The position numbers and the translations under genes are program-made. Under the pieces are notes generated by a model. It did not search any database. It saw only the letters and a list, made by a program, of their open reading frames with translations, and was not told the DNA's origin. From Neodiprion pinetum (taxonomy: Eukaryota > Arthropoda > Insecta > Hymenoptera > Diprionidae): a stretch of 64,000 nt of DNA. The stretch spans positions 33,396,607-33,460,606 of the forward strand of contig NC_060235.2 of NCBI RefSeq assembly GCF_021155775.2. Direction: 5' to 3'. Positions 11,125-21,592 of this stretch are shown here, piece after piece (within the stretch, counting starts at the first letter, position 1; each line of letters begins with the position of its first letter).

Positions 11125-14100
11125 ATGGAGTATTTGAGCTTTGATCCGAAAAGTAAAAAGCTGACGCTGGAAGAATGCGCCGTTCCTTCGCCATCCGAGA
11201 AGGAAGTTCTAATCAAAGTTTCACATTCTGGAATCTGCGGTACCGATTTACACATACTCGACGTAAGTGCTTACGTTTCGAATAACGCCGTATCGCCGAA
11301 AATTCATCGTGTCGGGTGATAGCTGCGCATCACCCTGAAAATCTGGTAAAAACTAAAATCAACCGCAGCACACTCTTCCTGTCAGTCTGCACGAATTCGA
11401 GCGCACATTTTATAAATCCTTTACAATTCGTAAGTCATTTCACTTCGTTTCGAGTATTAAGAAATGGCGTTATGAAATTAACCAATGGCAGCCGAGTAAG
11501 AAATTGTGACATATTTTTTTTTTCCTCATTGTTACATTTTTAACCGCTGCGTCGAGCTTTTGCCTCTGCCTAACGTTATATTCATTAGAAGTATTTTCGA
11601 GCCTTGAACGAGTGGCCTAGTTTCTACGATTCTGTTATTCGCTCTGTTGAAATAATTCGAAAATCATCGCACCTCGTTCGGTTAGAAGAGAAAAAATAAA
11701 CCTATCGAGTATCTGCGGTTTCAATGCATATATTTAATTTCAATGTGCAGCCCGAAAAAAACACTATCCTCGTATAATTTGATTTTATTTCGTTCACAGG
11801 GCGCCTTCCCCTGCAAAGATGGCCCGCTAATTTTGGGTCACGAGTTCTCCGGTCTTGTGCAGGCTGTCGGTTCGGCGGTAACGGCTTTCAAGGTCGGGCA
11901 AAAAGTTGTCGCTGATCCGAACACTGGGTGCAATACTTGCGACTTTTGCCACGGCGGTAATTACCACTTTTGCAGACTCGGCGGTATTCACAACACCATA
12001 GGAATATTTCGTGACGGGGGCTGGGCTACCCACGTCCTAGTTCCCGACTCCCAAGTAAGTCGATACCACGCCGTGACCCAAATAGGGTGAATAACGAAAT
12101 GTACAGTCCGGCCGGAAAGTTTTCGGCACGAGACTCGAGTTGTGCATTTGTAAATTAAATTTCGTATATATATGACGCCGCTCGTGAATTTAATGGGAAA
12201 AAAAACTATGATATACGCAATCGATGGAGAGTTTAGACCGGTGATTTTATCATCGTAAAATGTTGCACGCTGCGAATAACTGATAAAATCTACTAGGCTT
12301 AGAAGCTGACGGAAGTACGACTGTGTTCCTGAAGCTGTGACGTTGCGAGTGAATGTCTGATCGACGGGTGAGCGAATACTTTTTTTAAATCTTATTTTAA
12401 AACATACCTTGTCTGGCCCGAAGGTACACTTAGTGCCCGAGGGAGTGAAACTACCTCAAGCAGCCCTGGTCGAGCCATTGTCCTGCCTGGTCCACGGTTG
12501 GGACATATTAAATCCTGTCCATGTTGGTACGAGAATTTTGATAATAGGAGCGGGAATAATCGGTTCGTTGTGGTCGTGTCTCCTCCATCTCTACGGTCAG
12601 CGAAAAACAGTGACGATCAGCGAGCCTCAGGTGAAGCGGAGACGACTGTTCGAAAATTTGGGTAAGTACAGAAATGCCCGAAAGCCCCAGGTGAGTTTTT
12701 CATTTAGATTTTCTTCCCCCCGTAAACTAAATTGCAAATTAATCAGACGATCTGATACTTTACCTGCGGCGTAGAAGCCTCTGCTGCAATGTTGAAAAAA
12801 TATCAAACTTTTCACGTGAATCTACAGTTTGAATAATTACACGGGAAAATTTTTGAGCTACCTGTTGAGACTTCTAGCGACATGAGGAACTAAATTACGA
12901 ACGTACGCACGTTATACGAAGATTGTCAACACAGAGTCGATTATTCGAGGTCAATGTTAATCCTTCGACTCAATAACGTCTACGAATCACAGCGACTGGA
13001 ACTACTTCGCGTAAATACGTATACACATACAGGCGATCAAGCAGGTGGGCATAAATATGCCGAGCACTGAACTATACGTCCCACGAACGCAACACACGAT
13101 ATCTACATAGGCTATTCGAATCCCCATTTACCGTTGAAATTTTCAAACTGCTAAACGTCTCGAATGTTGAGCGACGAAAAAACCGAGTTGATTTTTGTTG
13201 ACAATGAGGTGTGTCTAAGAGCTGTATTAGGATGGTCTTTATTTAGGGTGTTTTCGAAAATTCCTGCGGACAAGGCGGAAAAAGTTTGCAAAAAAATCAA
13301 AAAAAATGTACACAAAACTTGAAGCCTGTGGGTCAACTCTGAGAACTGCCTCGAAAGCAGTGAAATTTCCCATTTAAATAACATGGGAATTCGAGCTTAC
13401 TACATCCTTTTTTTTTTTCCCCGCCTTAATAATCCCGGCGGGGTTCTTAGTTCTTAGAGTTGACCTACAGGCTTCAAGTTTTGCGTACATTTTTTTTGAT
13501 TTTTTTGCAAACTTTTTCCGCCTTGTCCGCAGGAATTTTTGAAAACACCCTAAATAAGGACCACCCTAAGCTGTATTCACGCGGTAGTTATTGTATGTAA
13601 ACTAGGTTCGTCGTTAATCGCAGGTGGAATTTCGACTGTTAACAATACAGGCTTCAGAGGATTGCACACTCTGAGTCTGTATACAGTTATATATAAATTT
13701 TGCTCAATTTTAATTGTTCTCTGTATTTATTGCCAGATTTGGGTTTCAAGACTGTTGCTCCGGAGGATTTAAAGGGCTCGGAGTTCGATCTAGCGATAGA
13801 TTGCAGTGGCTCAGGTCCCGCTATGCAGGAAGCCTTGACTTTGCTGGGCAGGGGAGGACGGCTCTGCGTTTTTGGAGTCGCCAATCCGAATACGGAAGTC
13901 AAATTCAAACCGTTCGAGGTGCTGCTGGAAGTGAAAATGGGCTTACGAAACAAAAACCAAATTTCAATAATCCAATGCGTAATAACACTATTTTTTTACA
14001 GGTTTACGCGAGAGAATTGGCCATTGTCGGCGTGAACATTAATCCATTCACCTTCCCGAAAGCTTTGTCTCTGATAACGGCTATGACCGACACTTATCTC

Positions 14101-14205
14101 GACTACGAAAAACTAGGAATAGGTGTCTACTCGTTGAAACAGTATCAGGAGGCTTTGACTGCTCTGAGGAACGGTGATATCAGTAAAGTAGTATTTAAAT
14201 TTTAG
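11125..14205 (+). CDS. Zinc-dependent medium-chain sorbitol/polyol dehydrogenase, copy 2
   Basis: Five exons: 11125-11262, 11800-12054, 12424-12661, 13737-13918 and 14002-14205. The exon lengths are identical to those of copy 1 and give 338 residues. The same residues are present: C38 in GICGTDLH, the LGHEF pair at 61-62, four structural-zinc cysteines at 91, 94, 97 and 105, GAGIIG at 173-178 and VEP at 147-149. The two proteins differ at many positions along their length but share intron positions and phases, so they arose by tandem duplication and both appear functional. Intron 3 carries a hAT-like MITE. The donor of exon 4 (GTGCTG) is weak but is the one that keeps the frame and matches copy 1. 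This copy has a recognisable TATA promoter. The substrate is not determined. Confidence 0.93.
13228..13568. mobile_element. hAT-like MITE with 8-bp target-site duplication
   Basis: A 341-base near-palindrome in intron 3 of dehydrogenase copy 2. The left end is TAGGATGGTCTTTATTTAGG and the right end reverse-complements to TAGGGTGGTCCTTATTTAGG. Arms of about 130 bases match closely through GGACAAGGCGG, TTGCAAAAAAATC and a GAAGCCTG block. Exact 8-base copies AGCTGTAT flank it at 13220-13227 and 13569-13576, typical of hAT transposition. There is no transposase frame. The high arm identity and intact duplication suggest a fairly recent insertion. Confidence 0.88.
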
Positions 14206-14267
14206 TCATACATTATAATCCAATCGTCACATTGTATTATCAGTAAATTGTGATCAGTTATCGTAAT

Positions 14268-14273
14268 ATTAAA
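14268..14273 (+). promoter_or_regulatory. Possible poly(A) signal of dehydrogenase copy 2
   Basis: ATTAAA variant 62 bases after the stop codon, followed by an A-rich stretch. It is a weak variant and its use is inferred. Confidence 0.3.
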
Positions 14274-14881
14274 AAAACAAATTTTTCTAATCGTTAATGT
14301 TATTTACCTATCCTTCTTTATCTCATCTGTCTCCTTCGTCCTGCAGATCAGCGTTAGTTTTCAACCTCAAATTTTTTTCAGGCATTACTGACATCTTCGC
14401 ACAGTGCAAGGATTCGCAATGATCTAAGGAACTAAAGTTCTGTACACCATAATTGCTAGGTACTTTTATTTTTCCTAGCTGCCCCGGCACCTGAAACAAA
14501 TATTCATTCGCAGTACGAAGTCTGAGGCAAAAAAATCGTGCTAATTTCAGTGATCAAAATTTCACAGCTTAAAGTCAAGCTCTTCAGATTCAGGGTTTCT
14601 CTCGATGACGTATAATTCTCTCGTGATATGTCCAATGATCTCTGAACTTGATGTCCGCGTAATTAAAGGCTGGTTGTACATTCGTTCGCATGCATCAAGT
14701 TTGAACGGACTATCTATTTACCGAATAATATCTGCTGGCACTATTTACGGATGTCTGATAACAATACGGTTCACAACGGCGATGTATGCAGGATGTGAGT
14801 TGTCCGGATAAGGCGCTCGCTTTCATGAAATTGTCACAGTGCATTCCTCGCTTCTCCCAAGTACCGAACACGACCTCAAAA

Positions 14882-15661
14882 ATGTATACGTTCTACGGAT
14901 TTCTGGTGATTTGTAGCGGGTTACAAATAGGTGAGTAGGCAGGTATGTCGGCTTGTTTCTACGTGCGAGAAAAAATAGACGAATTGAGAAATTCATCAAT
15001 ATTACGCGAATCAAGTTCAAGATCAGAGTTCCTTGACAAGTAACCACGAAATATGTGTTTGTCTACAAGGAATTGTGCTTCAGCGTACAGAGAGTATCCT
15101 CATCGTTTTTGTTCCAGCCTTTTCTTCTCGAGAACCGGGTGTCGTTGGAGGGGAACTATTAGCGGCAACGCCAATGGTAATTCAAAGTATCGGAAAAAAC
15201 CTATCCCTGGACTGCGAGCTTCCAAATTATGGAAATAACCCTACTCGTTGGTCGATAGTTAACCATGACGTAGTCACTAATTTAACGACCGAAGATGGAA
15301 CGGAGCTTGTTGTCCCGAACAATCGATATGGTTTAGTTAACAACGCGGAACGATCAACGACGACATTTACGGTATGACAATATTTTTACAATCCAAATCC
15401 AATGAACCTTTGGATATATCAATTTTTCAAAAATCCAACCATCGAGTATGAAACACGAGTGTTTGCGACGTGCGACTCTCCCGTACAGGCAATGAATTTA
15501 AGATGCGAACCCTGAACATTTAAGACTGTGAATAATTTAATTAATTTTTTCTTCAGATTAAAAATTTCCAACAAGAAGATACGGGACTCTATTTTTGTGA
15601 GGTACGGCAGCTAAATGGTCATGGATTGTTCTATTACATCAACGTGGGAGTTCGACAATAA
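14882..15661 (+). CDS. Small secreted single-Ig-domain protein (lachesin Ig1-like), + strand copy
   Basis: Three exons: 14882-14930 (start MYTFYGFLVICSGLQI), 15118-15371 and 15557-15661, giving 135 residues. The first exon is a hydrophobic signal peptide. The rest is one V/I-set Ig domain with the first cysteine in LDCELP, a tryptophan in TRWSI and the second cysteine in EDTGLYFCEV. It stops at VGVRQ, directly after the last Ig strand, with no second domain, membrane helix or GPI signal, so secretion is predicted. Introns fall in the same places and phases (1, then 0) as those of the signal and Ig1 exons of lachesin nearby. It is probably a partial duplicate of lachesin, but it is strongly diverged. 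It converges on a second such gene. Function is unknown; a soluble binding partner of adhesion proteins is a guess. Confidence 0.78.
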
Positions 15662-16469
15662 CGGAGTTCGTTAATGTTTCGATGATGCCGTTAATCTAAA
15701 AATGTAAAAAAAATACAGTTACCTTTGCGCACAAGGTCTCGCGTACTGTGTTCAAGCACCGCCTGACTGATCGTGATTTACAAACTGAGGCGTCAATGGA
15801 GGCGAAGGTCCAACAATTTCGTTACTGATAAATTGAACAAACAAATTGGAGAAGACGCAATTTATCTCGATTCATTTTTACGGCCATTCACCTGTTTCCA
15901 ATTCTTTTTCAAGATAGAATCAAATGCAGCACGTCTACGATACACGTAACATCAATGCCTCGAAATATTAGGTATCTCGGTTATCGTTGCTTTTCTCCAA
16001 TAACATAATTCCACTTACAATTAGTGCAGTTGCAAAATCACGAGTTTTGTAGATCGCTCTGCGTACATCGACCTTCGTAACCAAACCGGTTGGAAGACCC
16101 ATATACCGTAATTAAGCAGTAAAAGTCTTCGAACTGTTATCCGAATATATAGACTTGATCTATTCCTGTCATTTGATTCCATTTATTTAGGTCAATTTCT
16201 AGGAATTATCATATTACGTGCAGAGAATACATATAAATTTACGGTACACTGCAAATAAGCACTTTCATGTACATGAAATTATAAATACATTGATTGTTCA
16301 AAGTCAAAGTTCAATTCCTTCTACACACAATTTATCCATCCAGATAAGAGGCCCGATAAGATTTCTGAGAAAACAAATAGATATTAGCTATAAGCCAATA
16401 ACTTACTAAATAGTTTGAAAGGTGGATGATTTTTTGCTTATTTTATACTTCCGAAATTTCAAGAGATCA
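15662..16469. other. Convergent spacer between two mini-Ig genes
   Basis: Contains the 3' ends of the two convergent genes. No coding frame, RNA gene or repeat was recognised. Confidence 0.6.
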
Positions 16470-17058
16470 TCACTGCGATGGTTGGCGAACATTTAATTCC
16501 ACATCGGCAGAAGGTCGGTTCTCAGGGCCGATGGATAATACACATTTATAGAGTCCGGCGTCTATTAATTGAAGATTAGAGATCTAAAAAAATGTGCAAA
16601 TAGGTGAGTAACACGTATAAGAGCCAATGCCACGTTCGACCGACATAAGTAAAATACTTAAGATTAACCAAAATTGTACCGTCAATGTAAACTCCAAAGA
16701 TGTTGCGTTACGGTGTGTAGCCACTGAATAACGGTTGTCAGGAACAACAAGTGCACTTCCGCTTGATATATATAGGGTATGTTCTGCAACCTTTGTCCAG
16801 AGAACAGGAATATCCACAGCATTATCAGCGACACATGACAGGCTCACAGCGTCTCCGACCGCTTTAATTTGTTTCGGCGAAATGTAAGTAATAGCTGGCC
16901 GATCCTGCAAAGTAGCTGTAGAAGAAGAGTGAAAATTTATCCAAAAAAAAAAAAATAAATAACAGCGTTTGAACTTCTTAATTACTGCCGCGAAAAATAA
17001 TTTTACCTGTTCGTAGCGTCACGGCTAGAAAGACCAGGTACACGTGAAAGGAATTCAT
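16470..17058 (-). CDS. Small secreted single-Ig-domain protein (lachesin Ig1-like), - strand copy
   Basis: Three exons in transcription order: 17058-17007 (MNSFHVYLVFLAVTLRT), 16915-16680 and 16583-16470, giving 133 residues. A signal peptide is followed by one Ig domain with cysteines in VSLSCVAD and DAGLYKCVL and a tryptophan in VLWTKV. The strand pattern LVVPDNRYSV parallels LIIRDSRFSL in lachesin Ig1, and the preceding AITYISPKQI parallels TISYISQEQI. It ends at VRQPSQ, where lachesin continues into Ig2, so the second and third Ig domains and the GPI tail are absent. Splice phases are 1 and 0, as in lachesin. It is closer to lachesin than the + strand copy is. Predicted to be secreted; function not known. 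Confidence 0.8.
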
Positions 17059-18428
17059 CGTATGAAGCTGCAATCGTATACAGAACTTGAACGAGGGTCA
17101 GTTGCGAACGATCGTTTAACGAATGAGACAAAGTTCGCGTTCAGCCTGATATATGCTATCTCACACCACTCACGGTCGAAACTGAATTACACATATTCTT
17201 TAAGATGTTATAATTCGTCTGACATATTAACGGTCAACGGCCTATTTCGCAACCAATATTTCTTATGATTTTTACTCAGCGATGCGGCGTGGTACGATAA
17301 ACAATTGTTAATAGATTAACGGAGTTTCTATTCAAGTGGTGTCGCTGGGAAATTAATGTAGTAGTAGAAGGTGAACATTTGTCAATACGGTAATACGTAC
17401 GGTATGTTTCTCGAATGTTTCAAAAATGTTGTTTAATTGGGTCATAACAAGTTTTTCCGTATTCAGTATATATGGTCGAAATAACAAAATGCATAATTTA
17501 AGATAATTTATCTTAGTTCTTACGGAATACGCGGTAAAAAGTTTACAAGTGTAAAATATTGTACATATTGTAAAAAAGTCGTTCGTTATTCTACATTCAT
17601 CACGATTAATTATTAAATTTGATGTTATTGCGCTGTACGTTACTAATTTGTAAAAATGTTATATAAAAACACCTAAGTACTAGTGAATATTATCGTTACA
17701 TATTATTATAATTGCGAGTACGTTGGAATCCCAATAAACAGGTTCAACCCAACTAAGCAGTACTCTGTTAATGAGATTAAATATGTGACAATACTTGTAA
17801 CGTATGTCTGGAGTACCTTGATTACTTGGTACTCAAATGTGTATTAACTTGTTTATTTCATTTTCACTTCTATTGCTAATTTGTATAAATGTTAGATTTA
17901 GTATAACGTTTACTCTATAATAAAAGTAACGAAGAAAAATGGACGCAAATAAAATACATATCGCAGGCGATATGTAAATATAATAAAATACCGCGACATA
18001 GGTACTTCCGATTTTTTGCTGCCTGGTTAATCACTTTACACGATAGATTCAACCTCGAGATTCGATGACGTGGCCTCTGTTAAGGTCCACAGAAATTAAT
18101 AACATAATAATATTAGGTAACATTAGAACACGAAAATTTGTCATTTCTATTGTCGAACGCAACAATTCAGTTTGACTGATGATGCTAAGATATGCTTGAA
18201 AAATTGCTACAACCTTAGAAATCTAGATACTACTTTTTTGACTTTTCTATACGTGGAATGATTATCTACGGAGTGTAAAAGGTTTCGCTTAATTACCAGG
18301 TACTAGTTACCAAGGAAAAATGGAATGAAAATTCACTTGTTATAAAAAACAGAAGAAAAAAACTTATGGTGTAAATAGCTGTAAAAAAAATAATCGTATA
18401 AAATCGTTTTCACAATTATGCACAATAA
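17059..18428. other. Intergenic spacer, AT-rich
   Basis: Between the mini-Ig gene and the lachesin 3' end. No gene or clear repeat was seen. An AATAAA on the - strand near 17850 could serve the distal lachesin terminal exon. Confidence 0.5.
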
Positions 18429-18556
18429 TCAATCGAACGACCATAAACTGGTACAAATTACAAGGCTCATAAATGCCATCAACCATTTGGATAGGATGCA
18501 TCGCGGTGCTGCGGCCCAACGTAGTCCTGGATAGTTAATGTTTGGTATGGAAATTT
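18429..18556 (-). CDS. Alternative 3' terminal exon of lachesin
   Basis: A strong acceptor (pyrimidine-rich CCCGTTTCTTGTTTCAG) leads into an exon that continues from lachesin exon 4 in the same phase as the proximal terminal exon. It encodes EISIPNINYPGLRW, then AAAPRC, a hydrophobic segment LMAFMSLVICTSLW and a stop. This layout (small residues, then a hydrophobic C-end) again resembles a GPI-anchor signal, giving an isoform of about 354 residues. Transcript support is lacking; it could also be a fortuitous frame. Confidence 0.5.
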
Positions 18557-19055
18557 CTGAAACAAGAAACGGGACTTCATGATTCACAATCACTGCGGTT
18601 TGTGTTAGAAAGTCATCCACCAATTATTATTGCTTACCGTAAACGTGTACAAATACAAGCAATTAACTCGGAAGAAACACTTCGATTTTACTTCTTCACG
18701 GGTGGGTAATTGTAAGATACATACATAGACTCAAATAATACAAGCAGGGCAATGATTCATAACACAATCACAATACAGCAGTATTATTCAAAATTTTTCA
18801 TAAAACGTTTTAAAATAATTGGTAAGATTATGAACGTGGTACAAATAGTAATACAAAATAAACTGATAGACAAATCAAATAAGATGTGCACTTACGAATT
18901 AGTTGTAGCATCTCCATTTCAAATGGGAATACAGTAAAGTGCCAGAAGCATATCAAACCGAATTCAGGGTACATTGTTTCCATTGCATAATTGTTGAGAC
19001 ATGGAAGTTTAATGCATTTGTCGATTCAGAAACAAAAAAATTTATTCAACAAATC

Positions 19056-21592
19056 TTACCGGAAAATAGCTGCTACAAGAATGGCAAAGGCCACCAATGG
19101 TCCTGATGAGAGTGGCGTCACAGTAGCTCCATAATGTGCCTGACCACAAGCCGGTGGACAGACAGGAATAATAGTTTCTGTGTGAACAAAACAATGCACA
19201 AGCTACAACATGCTATCTACGAAATAATGTTGTCAAATAAATTTCGTAATTTCTTCTAAGTACTGCAATTACTTGACACCTAAGATAGACGGGTTCTAGC
19301 TAATGAAACAAGCAATAACAGATCATTAAGCATTCAAAAATTTTTCCGCTATTCCTAATAAAGTTCAACACTCAGGGACTGTAGCAGAGCATAGCATAAA
19401 AATTAACCGTCAATTTGCATTATGATATTGGAAGAAGTAAAAATAAGTTTCTTTTTTTGTACATCCCTGCACTTGAATGTTTCAGAAAATAATTATCAAC
19501 ACTAATTACGTCCAATTCCGTATAGGGCAACTTGATACTTGGTCACTGTTCGAAATAACATATACATTTAAAAAAATTGATGACTTTTTCACGATATGTA
19601 AGCAGCAGAGTTTACCTCAAATTGCCATACTGCGGGAGCGGGTCTAAATTAATCAAAGTCTATTTTAAAAAGGACTTCCTAATATACTACAGAAAAAATG
19701 TTGACAAACTAACCGAAGAGCTCGACTTGGGTTTCAGATGTTCCCAGTTTATTCGCAGCTTTGCATACGTATTGGCCGTATTGCCGCTTTTCAATGGTGA
19801 TGACCCTGATTGTTGTGTCGGTAAATTCATCAGCGGTAGCGAAATGAGAGATACTGTAGTGCTGATTATTTGACAGCGTGACCTCGTCTTTCATCCAGGT
19901 AATTGCAGGTGGAGGATAAGCTTCAACGTGACATTCCAAATCCATGTCGTACTGCAAAGCTTGACCCAAACGTGGACGTGGAGCAGTTATAACTGGTGCG
20001 AATTCTACTTCCACAGCAATGTTACGTCTCGCTCCTTTTCCCACTCCATTTTCTGCCACACAATAATATGTGCCACGGTCTTCTTTTCGAATTGCTGAGA
20101 TTTTAAGAGTGTTGCCGCTGTAGCATGAAGAAAACAAAGTAAAGTTATCTTAGTCGTTGGAGATTTTTGAGCGCCAAGGTGCAAATGGCATGCCGACTAT
20201 CTTCTTAATTACTACTCTAGAACCCACCCACTATAATATCATTAAACAACTTACAAAACTTGCATATGTTAGTAACTGTGTAATTTACCGATAAATAGAA
20301 CCCCCGGTAGGCAATAGAGCGTTATTTTCCCTGCGCCAAGAAATTCTTGGATAAGGATGCCCCGAAGCATAGCACTGCAGCTGTACACTCTGTCCTTCGC
20401 TTGTGACCAGAGATCGCGTTGAATTATCACTAATAACCGGCTGCCTACGAACTTGCAGATCGACTTCTGCAGAGATCTTGTTACTGAGTGAGATGATTAC
20501 TTGACATTGGTACGTGGCTGCGTCAGTTTCTTGTATATCCTTAATCTGCAGAGAACCAAGAAAACTAGTTAGCATCTCGATGTACAATTTCTTTCCAATC
20601 AACATAAAGAATCCAGAAATTCAACCATACCTGCAACGTATATGTTGAAGATGCAGTATCATATCGCAAGGAGAACCGACTGTCACGGATGATCAGCGTT
20701 GTCCCAGTAGAAATGGGCAACTGATCTTTGGTTGCTTTCACCCAAAGAACTGGAAAGTCTTGAGCATATTGCACCGAACATTGCAGATCTACTGTACCTC
20801 CGATGTCTCTTATTTGTTCCTGAGATATGTAACTGATGGTCGGCGTACGCTGGGCTGCCACTGGAAGAGTAATCAATCTTTACTCCTGAACTTACTCCGA
20901 ATTAGCAAGGTGGACAGACTTTACCGAATTTAACTATTGGTCTGAAGGAAAGTTGAAAAGGGAATTAAATATCAAAAATATTACTATGTTGTTTAATGGG
21001 CTCAAAAATCAGATCAAGGTTAAATCAATATTTTCCAAAGATAGGTTGCATCAATTTATTCACATGCACGTTGCGTGAACTATTTATAGTAATGAAAACA
21101 CCAATGTAATTGTTGTCCGAGATGAAGATTATGCGAATGTGCGAATCATGAATCACCATTCAACCGTTTTTACCCCTCCCTTCGAATAATTGTTACGTTA
21201 CGTTAGACGGCAAGAAATTCATCAATAAATATCACGCAAGAAGATCACAAAAAATGGAGAAAACAGAAGAAAAACATATATTCGTTTCAACACGCCACTT
21301 TTGCCAAATACGACTCTGATTAGAACAGGTGCAGGGAAAGAAACATTTTTCGTCATTCAATCATTCATCAAGTCGGTGATAATTGTTGAATTCAAGAATT
21401 GAATACTACTGCATTTTAGCTGATTCCGCTCGACTTTGGCTCCGTTGCGCTTTGATGCACGAACGAAATGTGCGACTTGGCGATAATCTTGATCCGCTCG
21501 TAAGTTTTATTGAGTAGTACTGGAATAGAAGAATCAGCCGACTCACCCAGCTGTAGCAATGCGAATAACAGGTACACGCCAAAGGTTTCCAT
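19056..21592 (-). CDS. Lac: Lachesin, GPI-anchored three-Ig adhesion protein
   Basis: Five exons in transcription order: 21592-21547 (signal METFGVYLLFALLQL), 20860-20631, 20545-20289, 20117-19714 and 19177-19056, giving 352 residues, normal for the family. Three Ig domains occupy about residues 25-115, 120-210 and 215-310, with cysteine and tryptophan cores such as VDLQCSV, DAATYQCQV, QLQCYAS, RGTYYCVAENG, LECHVEA and QYGQYVCKAANKLGTSE. The C-end ETIIPVCPPACGQ is characteristic of lachesins; it is followed by a hydrophobic tail (PLVAFAILVAAIF) and stop, fitting GPI anchoring. In Drosophila, lachesin is a homophilic adhesion molecule of septate junctions, tracheae and neurons. The stop codon overlaps a donor-like CGGTAAGA, and another possible terminal exon lies downstream at 18429-18556. 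An AATAAA on the - strand (19046-19041) follows the stop by about 10 bases. Confidence 0.95.
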
